The position numbers were made by a program, and so were the translations under genes. Below are positions 7,668-14,791 of a stretch of DNA of 37,636 bases, one piece after another; position 1 is the first letter of the stretch, and every line of letters starts with the position of its first letter. The stretch comes from Rugosimonospora africana (lineage in GTDB: Bacteria > Actinomycetota > Actinomycetes > Mycobacteriales > Micromonosporaceae): positions 1 through 37,636 of the forward strand of contig NZ_BONZ01000116.1 in NCBI RefSeq assembly GCF_016862975.1, read 5' to 3'. The notes beneath the pieces were generated by a model that saw only the letters and a list, made by a program, of their open reading frames with translations, had not been told where the DNA came from and ran no database searches.

Positions 7668-8678
7668 ATGAGCTATCGCGTCGCAATCAACGGATTCGGT
7701 CGCATCGGCCGGGACTACCTGCGCGCCGTGCTGGAGCGCGGCCTGTTCGGTAAGAGCATCGACGTTGTCGCGGTCAACGACCTGTGGGGAACCGATATCC
7801 TGGCGCACCTGCTGGCGTACGACTCGACGTTCGGCAAGCTGCGGTGGGACGTCACCCACGATGACGCGGCCATCACCGTGGCCGGGCAGCGGATTCCGGT
7901 GACCAGCCAACGCGACCCGGCCGCCCTGAACTGGGGCGAGCGGAGTGTGGATCTGGTCATCGAGTCCACGGGCAAGCTGCGGGCGCGGGACGACGCGGCC
8001 GCGCACCTCAAGGCCAGCGCGCGCCGGGTGCTCATCTCGGCGCCCGGCAAGAACGTCGACGCGACGCTGGTGGTCGGCGTCAACGAACGGGACTACAACC
8101 CCGTCGAACACGAGATCCTGTCGGCAGCGTCATGCACCACGAACTGCGCCGCGCCGCTGGCGTCCGTGCTGCACAACGCGTTCGGCCTCGAGCGCGGCTA
8201 CCTGACCACGGTGCACTCGTACACCAACGACCAGGTGCTGCTGGACTCGCCGCACAAGGACCCGCGCCGGGCCCGGTCGGCCGCCGTCAACATCATCCCG
8301 ACCAGTACCGGTGCGGCCAAGGCGATCGGCCTGGTGCTGCCCGAGCTGGCGGGCCGCCTCGACGGCGTGGCCCTCCGGGTACCGGTGGAAAACGGCTCGC
8401 TGTCCGACCTGACCTGCCAGCTGTCCGTCCCGGTCACGGTGGCCGAGGTCAACGCGGCGTTCGCGGTGGCGGCCAGGGACCGGCTGAACGGGATTCTCCG
8501 GTACACCGAGGCGCCGATCGTATCGCGGGATGTGATCGGGGATCCGGCCTCGTGCCTGTTCGACGCCGGCCAGACGCAGGCGTGCGGAACGCTGGTCAAG
8601 GTATTCGGCTGGTATGACAACGAGTGGGGGTACACCAACCGGCTCGTCGACCTGAGCCTGCTGTTCAGCAAGGAATGA
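7668..8678 (+). CDS. gap: Type I glyceraldehyde-3-phosphate dehydrogenase
   Basis: The 336-aa enzyme converts glyceraldehyde-3-phosphate, NAD and phosphate to 1,3-bisphosphoglycerate. The NAD fold begins VAINGFGRIGRDYLRA. The active-site motif is SAASCTTNCAAPL with the nucleophile near Cys156, the assisting His is in TTVHSYTNDQ, and the C-terminal WYDNEWGY motif is present. VNDL after strand 2 suggests NAD specificity. AAGGAGG lies 7 nt before ATG. It follows a USP gene in an apparent operon and is bounded by a hairpin at 8692. Because it sits in a stress island, without phosphoglycerate kinase and triose-phosphate isomerase next to it, it is probably an extra GAPDH copy for oxygen-limited glycolysis; that is inference. 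Confidence 0.93.
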   Translation: MSYRVAINGFGRIGRDYLRAVLERGLFGKSIDVVAVNDLWGTDILAHLLAYDSTFGKLRWDVTHDDAAITVAGQRIPVTSQRDPAALNWGERSVDLVIESTGKLRARDDAAAHLKASARRVLISAPGKNVDATLVVGVNERDYNPVEHEILSAASCTTNCAAPLASVLHNAFGLERGYLTTVHSYTNDQVLLDSPHKDPRRARSAAVNIIPTSTGAAKAIGLVLPELAGRLDGVALRVPVENGSLSDLTCQLSVPVTVAEVNAAFAVAARDRLNGILRYTEAPIVSRDVIGDPASCLFDAGQTQACGTLVKVFGWYDNEWGYTNRLVDLSLLFSKE

Positions 8679-8691
8679 CCCCGCTCCTCCC

Positions 8692-8724
8692 GCCGCTGGC
8701 CGCCCGACGCGGGCGGTCAGCGGC
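8692..8724 (+). terminator. Hairpin terminator of the USP-GAPDH operon
   Basis: A 15-bp stem (8692-8706 with 8710-8724), with one G-T wobble and a 3-nt loop, starts 14 nt after the GAPDH stop codon. Confidence 0.8.
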
Positions 8725-8790
8725 TCGGCTTCACTAGACCGGTACCTCGCTCGGCGGCACCGCGTCCGCCGGGGGCGGTAGTGCCTCCGC

Positions 8791-8804
8791 GGGACTTGAC
8801 CGTC
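8791..8804. promoter_or_regulatory. DosR-like box 1 upstream of the Cys-rich small protein
   Basis: GGGACTTGACCGTC has a perfect left half (GGGACTT) and a weaker right half. It lies 24 bp from the next box, the same spacing as other tandem pairs in the window. Confidence 0.5.
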
Positions 8805-8814
8805 GGATCCGGCG

Positions 8815-8828
8815 GGGTCTTTCGGCCC
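8815..8828. promoter_or_regulatory. DosR-like box 2 upstream of the Cys-rich small protein
   Basis: GGGTCTTTCGGCCC matches 13 of 14 positions of GGGACTTTCGGCCC and is 38 bp before ATG 8866. Confidence 0.7.
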
Positions 8829-8865
8829 TGGCGCGTCCGGCCGGCCGCCCGCCATCGTGGTGTCC

Positions 8866-9066
8866 ATGTCGGACAGTCGCCGCAGCGATCCGGTGCCGCA
8901 GTGCCCGCTACGCCCGGGCGAGCCGTGCACGTTGTGCCAGCTCGACGTGACCGGGCCGCAGGACTGCGGTCTGGTGTACCTGGTGATGCACGATCCCGAA
9001 CTGCGCGAGCAGTTCCACGCCCACCAGACCGCGAGGCGGGCGGCGCACCAGGAGGCTGTGTCGTAG
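8866..9066 (+). CDS. Cys-rich 66-aa protein (DUF6767-like)
   Basis: The short protein has a compact cysteine cluster, CPLRPGEPCTLCQLDV then TGPQDC, spaced C-x7-C-x2-C-x9-C, followed by a helix (GLVYLVMHDPELREQFHAHQ). This looks like a metal or Fe-S knuckle. I associate this CxLRPGEPCTLC pattern with the actinobacterial family DUF6767, from memory. Start ATG 8866 is chosen; GTG 8857 and GTG 8860 are in frame upstream. There is no strong ribosome binding site. Two tandem DosR-like boxes sit 38-75 bp upstream, which supports it being a real, regulated gene. Its function is unknown. Confidence 0.75.
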   Translation: MSDSRRSDPVPQCPLRPGEPCTLCQLDVTGPQDCGLVYLVMHDPELREQFHAHQTARRAAHQEAVS

Positions 9067-9167
9067 CCGGCCAGTTCCGGCCGGCGGATTGACGCCTCCG
9101 GCTCGCAGCCGTACGGAGGCATTCGGCCGGCCGCCGTTGCCGGCGGATCCATCGGCAGCGGGTGGGG

Positions 9168-10130
9168 TCATCCGTCGAGGACATCGGCGACGGGCCGACG
9201 AGCGGTGGGGTAGCCGGGCAGCCCGTACCCGATACGCAGCACCATCTGCGGCGTATCGCCGACGATGGCGCGCAGCTGGTCGCGGGCGGTGGGCACCTCG
9301 ATCGGCTGGGAGAACATCGACACGGCGAGCTGATTCTCGGTGGCGCTCAACAGGACGTGCTCCAGCGCCTGGCCGGCGGCGAGCTGGTCGTGCAAGGCGT
9401 CCGCGGCGGTGACGAGTATCCCGATGAGCGGTTCGCTCTCGAAGTCCCGGCCAGCGCGACGGTTGCCGGTGCCGAAGGTGCGCATGGTCAGCAGGTCGTG
9501 AGGTTCCGGTCCGGGCCCTGCGGCGTCCAGGGCCACGCCGTCGGTGCTGTGCGGATCCCGGTGGCTCCACTGGGCGAGTTCGTCGCGGTAAGCGGGGTCC
9601 CGGTTGAGCGTGGCGTCAGCGGTGTGGACCAGGCCGGCAACCACGGCCAGCGACTGCTGATCGGGGAGTAGCCGCAGCCGGGCGCCCTCCTTGCGAGCCG
9701 CCCGGATCAGCTCCGCACGGCTGCTCGCTGGTACCGGTTCGGCCCGCAACGGGTGCCGGTTGCTGTACCGCCGGCCGATCGCGCGGTACAGCGCCGTCTC
9801 CCGCGGTGTCGGCGGTCGCGGTGGCCCGGGCGTCAGGCAGGCGAGCAGATCGGGCTGGTCGGGCTGCGGCAGGAGGGCCACGGCGACCGGCCGGCCCGCC
9901 ACGGCGAAGGCCAGCCGGGCGTTGAAAATGGCCGCGCCGCAGGCGAGCCGGACCGCCCAGCCGTGCGGGTCCGCGACATGCAGTTGCCGGGCGGGGTCGG
10001 CGAGCACGTCCAGGCCACCGTCGTGGATGTGGAAGTGCCAGGGCTGGGTGTTGTGCATTGATGGCGCTCTGATCGCCGCTGCCACGGCATTCACCAACAG
10101 GGTGCGTTCCGGGCTTGTGATCTGGGACAT
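9168..10130 (-). CDS. Acg-type nitroreductase-fold FMN protein
   Basis: The 320-aa product belongs to the Acg family of nitroreductase-like proteins. It has the APSMHNTQPWHF motif near the N-terminus (about residues 23-34), a LACGAAIFNARLA helix, the SNRHP segment that follows GRRY, and the C-terminal MVLRIGYGLPGYPTARRPV. Mycobacterial Acg (a DosR target) binds FMN but is thought to sequester it rather than reduce nitro compounds; this is known for that protein and only inferred here. GAGG lies about 9 nt before ATG 10130. It is 37 nt downstream of the interrupted nitroreductase gene and so shares the promoter and box at 11185. Confidence 0.88.
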   Translation of the reverse strand: MSQITSPERTLLVNAVAAAIRAPSMHNTQPWHFHIHDGGLDVLADPARQLHVADPHGWAVRLACGAAIFNARLAFAVAGRPVAVALLPQPDQPDLLACLTPGPPRPPTPRETALYRAIGRRYSNRHPLRAEPVPASSRAELIRAARKEGARLRLLPDQQSLAVVAGLVHTADATLNRDPAYRDELAQWSHRDPHSTDGVALDAAGPGPEPHDLLTMRTFGTGNRRAGRDFESEPLIGILVTAADALHDQLAAGQALEHVLLSATENQLAVSMFSQPIEVPTARDQLRAIVGDTPQMVLRIGYGLPGYPTARRPVADVLDG

Positions 10131-10167
10131 GAATACCTCACCGCCTCTCGACGCGGGAAGGCCGCTC

Positions 10168-11121
10168 CTACGTCGGTTCGATGGTCTGCTCGGGACGCAG
10201 CCGCGGGGTGTGCGCGGGTCCGGGGTGGTCCGGATCGGCCATGCCCAGGCGCAGTAGGAGGTACGGCTCGCCCAGGCCGGACAGCATCCGGCGCAGTACC
10301 GCGCGGGTGGCGGCCACCTCGACGGTGGCCGACAGGGGCAGCGTCGAGACGCCGAGTTCGGTGGCGGTCAGCCAGGCGGCCGACAGGGCCTCGCCGGCGC
10401 GTAGCCAGTCCAGCGGCGTGTCCTGTTCGCCGTACAGGATGGCGAACGTGGCGCCCTTGTCGTGGTCGACGCCGAGCGGCAGCGTACCCGGGTGCCCGAA
10501 GTCTCGGCTGGGTAGGGTGGTCTGGCTGGGTGCCTCGGGGATGGCGGAGTCGGGTACACCGGCTCCGGTCGGGCGGGTGCCGCCCGCCCAGTAGGCCAGT
10601 TCGGCCTGCTATGCCTGTTCGGCGGCCTCGGTCTGCTGGGCGTAGGAGACCGCCGCCAGCTCGACGACCTTGTCCCGGGGAAGGATGTGCAGGCTTGCCC
10701 CTTCGCCGCCGACGGCCGCGGTGATGGCCGCGAGCGTGTGGTCGTCGAGGCGGGTACCGGTGACTGGCCGGCGATCGGTGTGACGCGTCCGGACGGTCTG
10801 GATTCGGCGCATCGCCTCGGGTGCCACGGGAATCGACCCGACGATGTCGACACGGGCGAGATGTCCCGGATCACCCGGGTCGGGAAGCCTGACCACCCGC
10901 GCCTCGCGACCCTCCGCGGCCAGCGCGATCCGCGCGTGGTGCAGCGCGGCTCCGCAGCTCAGGATCGCCAATCGGCCGTCCGGGTCGGTGATGCCCAGCC
11001 GGCGTCGGTGGTCGGTGTACAGGTCCAGGCTGGTCTCGCTGACTCGCCACCGCCAGGGCTGGCTGTCGTGGATGGATGGTGCGTACCGGGCGATGTCGGC
11101 GGCCTCGGTGGTCGCGGGCAT
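10168..11121 (-). pseudogene. Acg-type nitroreductase interrupted by one in-frame TAG
   Basis: Translation from ATG 11121 (GGAGG upstream) gives the Acg-type start APSIHDSQPWRWRV, CGAALHHARIAL and RTRHTDRRPV. It then meets TAG at codon 171 (10611-10609). The same frame continues for 146 codons with undisturbed family sequence (ELAYWAGGTRP, then FAILYGEQDTPLDWLRAGEAL, then GLGEPYLLLRLG) to TAG at 10168. The intact paralogue at 14792 reads DDAWRDELATWAGGTRP where this one reads EQA-stop-QAELAYWAGGTRP, so the stop replaces a Trp codon exactly (TGG to TAG). Either a very recent nonsense mutation, a base-call error, or suppression. It is the first gene of a two-gene operon. If real, the N-terminal 170 residues would lack half of the fold. 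Confidence 0.88.
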
Positions 11122-11184
11122 GGCGGCCTCCCTGCTGGATCTGATCCCTGCGCCCAGACTGCGCCGGCCGGGACGGGATGGGCA

Positions 11185-11198
11185 GGGGCGCAGGTCCC
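11185..11198. promoter_or_regulatory. DosR-like box between nitroreductase operon and dosR
   Basis: GGGGCGCAGGTCCC matches 12 of 14 positions. A further half site (AAAGGTCCC) follows at 11201-11209. It is 64 bp from the nitroreductase ATG and 69 bp from the regulator GTG, so it could serve both directions, including autoregulation. Confidence 0.6.
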
Positions 11199-11266
11199 GG
11201 AAAGGTCCCGGTTCGCCAGGGCCGTTCGGCCCTGCCCGGTCCCGCTCGACAGGGTAGAAAGGTGAG

Positions 11267-11914
11267 GTGATCCGTGTATTCCTGCTTGATGACCACGAGG
11301 TGGTCCGCCGGGGCTTGGCCGACCTGTTGCAGGCGGAAGGTGACATCGAGGTGGTCGGCGAGTCCGGCTCCGCGACCCAGGCCGCGAGCCGTATCCCGGC
11401 GTTGCGTCCGGATGTCGCGGTGCTCGACGCCCGGCTGCCGGACGGGAACGGGATCGATGTGTGCCGGGACGTGCGGGCGGTCGACCCGTCCATCAAGGGG
11501 CTGATCCTGACGTCGTACGAGGACGACGAGGCGTTGTTCGCGGCGATCATGGCGGGGGCCGCCGGATACGTGCTCAAGCAGATCCGGGGGACGGATCTGG
11601 TCGATGCGGTGCGCCGGGTGGCGGCGGGGCAGTCGTTGCTGGATCCGGCGATCACCGCCCGGGTTCTGGAACGGATCCGGCACGGCGTCGAGGAGCCCCG
11701 CGAGCTGAAGTCGTTGACGGATCAGGAGCGGCGGATTCTGGAGTACATCGCTGAGGGTCTGACCAATCACGAGATCGCCCAGCGGATGTTCCTGGCCGAC
11801 AAGACGGTCAAGAACTACGTGTCCAGCGTGCTGGCGAAGCTGGGGTTGGAACGGCGTACCCAGGCTGCGGTGCTGGCCACCAAGTTGCTGGGCGCGGAGC
11901 GCCGGTCCGGCTGA
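11267..11914 (+). CDS. devR: DosR/DevR-like response regulator (NarL family)
   Basis: The 215-aa regulator has a receiver domain (about 1-120) with DDHEVVRRG, phospho-acceptor Asp54 (VLDARLPDGNG), Thr82 and Lys104 (GYVLKQIRG). These fall at the same positions as in mycobacterial DosR. The C-terminal LuxR-type helix-turn-helix (about 148-210) reads LTDQERRILEYIAEGLTN, then RMFLADKTVKNYVSSVLAKL and ERRTQAA. The KTVKNYVS recognition helix is nearly identical to DosR, as I recall it. It is expected to bind GGGAC-type palindromes, and the window contains about twenty. The start is GTG 11267 with AAAGG upstream. The candidate kinase is at 26582, not adjacent. The DosR family call is strong; true orthology would need a tree. 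Confidence 0.93.
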   Translation: MIRVFLLDDHEVVRRGLADLLQAEGDIEVVGESGSATQAASRIPALRPDVAVLDARLPDGNGIDVCRDVRAVDPSIKGLILTSYEDDEALFAAIMAGAAGYVLKQIRGTDLVDAVRRVAAGQSLLDPAITARVLERIRHGVEEPRELKSLTDQERRILEYIAEGLTNHEIAQRMFLADKTVKNYVSSVLAKLGLERRTQAAVLATKLLGAERRSG

Positions 11915-12010
11915 GCCGCGGGCGCGCCCGCCGGTGTGCCGCGGGCGTCATTCGCCTGTGCTCCCCTCACCTCGCCCTACGGCCGCTGGACGTCGGTCGG
12001 ACACCAGATG

Positions 12011-12024
12011 GGGCAGGAGGTCCC
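12011..12024. promoter_or_regulatory. DosR-like box upstream of CBS-BON gene 1
   Basis: GGGCAGGAGGTCCC matches 12 of 14 positions of GGGCCGAAGGTCCC and is 81 bp before ATG 12106. Confidence 0.55.
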
Positions 12025-12105
12025 GGTCGTTGCGGGCCGGATGGTCCTGCCGCACTCCCGACCGACGGACGACGCTGGTGCTGGTAGGAGACGGAGGTGC
12101 CGGAC

Positions 12106-12828
12106 ATGAAGAGATGGCGAGTCGTCGACGTGATGACCACCGCTGTGGTCAGCGTGGGCGCGGACACGGGGTACAAGCGGATCGCCGATCTGTTGGTGGC
12201 GCGGGGCATCAGCGCGGTACCAGTGGTGGATCCCGACGGGGTCGTGCTCGGCGTGGTGTCCGAGAGCGACCTGCTGCCCAAATTGAACTACCCGGACCGG
12301 GTCGGCAGGCACCCGCTGTTGTCGCGGCGCAGGGACACCATCCGCCGTGCCCTGGGGGACACCGCTGCGGATCTGATGAGCAGCCCGGCCACGACGATCC
12401 GGCCGGACGCGTCCATCGCCCGTGCCGCTCGACTGATGGAGGCCGCTCGGGTCAAGCGCCTGCCGGTGGTGGACGACGCCGATCGGCTGGTCGGCATCGT
12501 GTCGCGCCGGGATCTGGTGCGCCCCTATGCCCGGCCGGATTCGGACATCCGGGCCGATGTCATCACGCATCTGGTGAGTGGCTTCTGGATCGATCCGTCC
12601 ACTGTGGAGGCACGGGTCGTCGCCGGTGTGGTGACCCTGACCGGGCACGTCGACCGGACGAGTACCCGGCACATCGTGGTCAACGCGACTCACACCGTGC
12701 CCGGTGTCGTCGATGTGGTCGATCAACTCACCGCCGACATCGACGATGACGCGGCCACGCGAACCGGTTGGTACCGCGGACACCTGTTCAGCGCCGAACC
12801 ACGCGACATCGCCAGGAGCCCCCGATGA
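12106..12828 (+). CDS. CBS-CBS-BON domain protein
   Basis: The 240-aa product has two CBS motifs and a BON domain. CBS1 spans about 5-60 (VVDVMTTAVVSVGADTG, then ISAVPVVDPDGVVLGVVSESDLL). CBS2 spans about 85-145 (TAADLMSSPATTIRPDASI, then VKRLPVVDDADRLVGIVSRRDL). The C-terminal BON domain is VEARVVAGVVTLTGHVDRTS. CBS pairs bind adenine nucleotides; BON domains usually bind membranes or ligands. Such proteins are common in DosR regulons, but their role is unknown. ATG 12106 has GGAGG 8 nt upstream; GTG 12097 has GGAG at a similar distance and is possible. Its stop overlaps the next ATG (ATGA), giving translational coupling. It is a paralogue of the gene at 14003. Confidence 0.9.
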   Translation: MKRWRVVDVMTTAVVSVGADTGYKRIADLLVARGISAVPVVDPDGVVLGVVSESDLLPKLNYPDRVGRHPLLSRRRDTIRRALGDTAADLMSSPATTIRPDASIARAARLMEAARVKRLPVVDDADRLVGIVSRRDLVRPYARPDSDIRADVITHLVSGFWIDPSTVEARVVAGVVTLTGHVDRTSTRHIVVNATHTVPGVVDVVDQLTADIDDDAATRTGWYRGHLFSAEPRDIARSPR

Positions 12829-13070
12829 CGACGACGTTGTCCGGTCGACGACCGGCGGTGTCGGATGAGGGCCGCTACGAAAGGCTGGCGATCGCCCGAG
12901 TGACGGAAACGCTGTGTGCACAGTTCGCCGGGCGGGTGCCACCGGCCGCGGTGAAAGCCGCGGTGGCGGAGGCTCACGGACATTTCGAGGCGGCGAGGGT
13001 GCGGGAGTTCGTGCCGGTTCTGGTGGAGCGGTCCGCTCGGCGTCGCCTCGCGATGACCGTGTCATCGTGA
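12825..13070 (+). CDS. Small three-helix-bundle protein (DUF3562-like)
   Basis: The 81-aa protein overlaps the upstream CBS-BON gene by 4 nt (ATGA), so it is translationally coupled. Its middle, VTETLCAQFAGRVPPAAVKAA followed by VREFVPVLVERSARRRL, resembles the small helical domain that precedes arsenate-reductase-like phosphatases in many actinobacteria and also occurs alone (three-helix bundle dimerisation domain). No catalytic residues are present. It may be a dimerisation or adaptor partner of the CBS protein; that is a guess from coupling. There is no membrane segment or signal peptide. Confidence 0.75.
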   Translation: MTTTLSGRRPAVSDEGRYERLAIARVTETLCAQFAGRVPPAAVKAAVAEAHGHFEAARVREFVPVLVERSARRRLAMTVSS

Positions 13071-13154
13071 GGCGGTGCGGCCGACGGCGCGGCCGGGCGA
13101 TCCGGTAGAGCGGGTTCCGGTGCGCGGCCCGGTCGAGGACGGGAGGAGGAAGTC

Positions 13155-13691
13155 ATGGATGAGCGGAGGAAGCCCCGCGTGATCGTCGGTGTCTCCCGCT
13201 CGCTGTCCGGCCTGCAGGCCCTGCGCGTATCGGTCGCCGAAGCCCGATCGACAGGCGCGCAGTTGTGGGCGGTGCGGTCCTGGCGGGAACCCGCCGGATG
13301 GGGTCGGCCGCCCATCTGGCAGTTCTACGACGAGGTCACCCAGGAGGTGACGGCCGAGCTGCGCGACGCCTTCGCCATGGCGATGGGCGGGCTGCCGGCG
13401 GACGTTGCGGTACGACCGCTGGTCCTGGCCGGGGAGCCCGGGCAGACGTTGATCTCTGTCGCCGATCGCGACAACGACCTGATCGTGGTGGGCGCGGGCA
13501 CCCGGCGAGGGCTCAGGCGCGGCGGCCGGGTGGCGCGGTACTGCCTGCGGCACGCGAGTTGCGACGTGCTCGTCGTGCCGGCGCCACGACTGGCGCGGCT
13601 CGGCCGGACCTCGACCCTGACTCGGCGACTGTCCCGGGAACTGAGCCGGTCGACCGGCTCCAGAGGCACCGTCGAGACAATCTCACCTTGA
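13155..13691 (+). CDS. Universal stress protein, divergent ATP loop
   Basis: The 178-aa UspA-fold protein starts RVIVGVSRSLSGLQALRVSV. The nucleotide loop region is LIVVGAGTRRGLRRGGRVARYCLRHA, lacking the usual GSxGxxG, and ends CDVLVVPAP followed by a basic tail (TSTLTRRLSRELSR). It is the closest relative of the USP at 5524, which has the same altered loop, so they form a distinct subtype within this locus. Start ATG 13155 follows GGGAGGAGGAAG. It is separated by 84 nt from the upstream small gene, so it may be part of that transcript, and it ends at the hairpin 13708-13742. Confidence 0.87.
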   Translation: MDERRKPRVIVGVSRSLSGLQALRVSVAEARSTGAQLWAVRSWREPAGWGRPPIWQFYDEVTQEVTAELRDAFAMAMGGLPADVAVRPLVLAGEPGQTLISVADRDNDLIVVGAGTRRGLRRGGRVARYCLRHASCDVLVVPAPRLARLGRTSTLTRRLSRELSRSTGSRGTVETISP

Positions 13692-13707
13692 GGACCCGGA
13701 GAAACCG

Positions 13708-13742
13708 GTGGTACCGGCACCCGTGATGGATGCCGGTACCAC
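13708..13742. terminator. Perfect 12-bp hairpin between USP and Hsp20 remnant
   Basis: Arms GTGGTACCGGCA (13708-13719) and TGCCGGTACCAC (13731-13742) pair perfectly around an 11-nt loop. It follows the USP stop by 16 nt and the convergent Hsp20 stop by 8 nt, so it is likely bidirectional. Confidence 0.8.
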
Positions 13743-13750
13743 ATTGGGAT

Positions 13751-13837
13751 CTACGATGCGATCGGGATTTGCCGGCCGGTCGGCTGCGCCGCGGTCACTT
13801 CCAGGACGCCGTCTCGGTAGGTGGCTGTGACATTCTC
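13751..13837 (-). pseudogene. C-terminal fragment of an Hsp20/alpha-crystallin gene
   Basis: Reading the minus strand into TAG 13753-13751 gives a 28-codon stretch, ENVTATYRDGVLEVTAAQ then PTGRQIPIAS. This matches the end of the alpha-crystallin domain (the A-x-Y-x-D-G-V-L-x-V-T signature) plus the C-terminal IPI anchor motif of Hsp20 proteins. Upstream codons in the same frame (RWNEESRK and beyond) are not Hsp20-like, and there is no room for the rest before the regulatory sites at 13887-13954. The remainder of the gene is deleted. In mycobacteria hspX/acr is a flagship DosR target, and here DosR-like boxes still sit just upstream of the fragment. Confidence 0.72.
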
Positions 13838-13886
13838 CTTTCTGCTCTCCTCATTCCATCGAAGTACTCGGCGCACGAGTCGGCCA

Positions 13887-13900
13887 AGGCCGAAAGTCCA
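13887..13900. promoter_or_regulatory. DosR-like box near the Hsp20 remnant
   Basis: AGGCCGAAAGTCCA matches 12 of 14 positions of GGGCCGAAAGTCCC. A weaker copy (10 of 14) starts 20 bp further at 13907. It lies 50 bp upstream of the Hsp20 fragment and may once have driven the intact gene. Confidence 0.5.
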
Positions 13901-13940
13901 TTCTCGCCGCCGAAGGGCCTCTCAGGGATCCGCCCGGGAC

Positions 13941-13954
13941 GGGACCTTCGACCC
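13941..13954. promoter_or_regulatory. DosR-like box upstream of CBS-BON gene 2
   Basis: GGGACCTTCGACCC is the exact reverse complement of the box at 21054-21067. It is 48 bp before ATG 14003. Confidence 0.78.
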
Positions 13955-14002
13955 TGACTGCGTGCCCGATACGGGCCGATCCTGACAATGGAGGCGAGAA
14001 CC

Positions 14003-14629
14003 ATGTCACGCACGCACGTCGTCGATGTCATGACCAGCAGAGTGATCTCCGCTCCGGGGAACGCGAGCTACCGGCAGCTGGTCGCGTTGTTGACCGAACA
14101 CTGCATCGGCGGGGTACCGGTCGTGGACGCGATGAACCGGGTGATCGGGGTGGTGTCCGAGGCCGACCTGATTCGTCGGCTCGCCCCGAACCCCCGCCGC
14201 CGGTGGTGGTGGCCCAGATCCGTCCGCCCGGCTGCGTCGACCGCGAGGGACCTGATGACCGAGTCGCCGGTACTCGCGATGCCATCGACCACTGTGGACG
14301 AGGCCGTGCGACGGATGCGTGCGGCGAATGTCAAGCGGCTTCCGGTCGTCGACGAACTCGGTGTGCTGGTGGGCATCGTGGCCCGCTCCGACGTGCTGCG
14401 GACGTTTCTGCGCGACGACGGCTCTATCCAGTCCGACGTCGTCGACGGCGTGCTTGCCCGCGACTTCCTGCTCGGGCCGGGATCGGTGGACGCGCAGGTG
14501 ACCGACGGGGTGGTGACCCTTCGGGGGCAACTGTCCAATCAGGACCTGATCGATCTCGTCGCGAGTGAGATCGGTCAGGTCGAGGGCGTGATAGCGGTCG
14601 AGAACCGGCTGCTGACCACGAGAACATAG
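14003..14629 (+). CDS. CBS-CBS-BON domain protein
   Basis: The 208-aa product repeats the architecture of the gene at 12106. CBS1 is HVVDVMTSRVISAPGN and IGGVPVVDAMNRVIGVVSEADLI. CBS2 is TARDLMTESPVLAMPST and VKRLPVVDELGVLVGIVARSDVL. A C-terminal BON domain follows (VDAQVTDGVVTLRGQL). The linker carries a basic, Trp-rich patch (NPRRRWWWPRS) that could touch membrane or nucleic acid. ATG 14003 has GGAGG 8 nt upstream. It is expected to bind adenine nucleotides through the CBS pair; the target is unknown. It is monocistronic, between a DosR-like box and the terminator at 14711. Confidence 0.9.
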   Translation: MSRTHVVDVMTSRVISAPGNASYRQLVALLTEHCIGGVPVVDAMNRVIGVVSEADLIRRLAPNPRRRWWWPRSVRPAASTARDLMTESPVLAMPSTTVDEAVRRMRAANVKRLPVVDELGVLVGIVARSDVLRTFLRDDGSIQSDVVDGVLARDFLLGPGSVDAQVTDGVVTLRGQLSNQDLIDLVASEIGQVEGVIAVENRLLTTRT

Positions 14630-14710
14630 CCGTCGCGGACGGTAGATCGAGCCGCATCAGCACGGGTCTTCGCGGAAACGCTACGACTGTGACGAGGCCG
14701 CCCCATCGCG

Positions 14711-14740
14711 TCTGGGGCCGGGGTGCTTCCCGGCCCCAGA
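14711..14740. terminator. Bidirectional hairpin between convergent CBS and nitroreductase genes
   Basis: Arms 14711-14722 and 14729-14740 (TCTGGGGCCGGG and its complement) pair perfectly over 12 bp with a 6-nt loop. It lies between the stop codons at 14629 and 14792. Confidence 0.85.
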
Positions 14741-14791
14741 CATTGGGCAGCGCAGGGCTGAGCGTGGCGGTCCTCGGCCGACTCAGCGTGG

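Noticed and set aside
10609-10611. Amber codon as programmed recoding (pyrrolysine, selenocysteine or stop-codon reassignment)
   Set aside because: TAG also serves as the normal stop of this very gene, no recoding machinery or downstream structure is visible, and the paralogue has an ordinary Trp. Mutation or base error is simpler.
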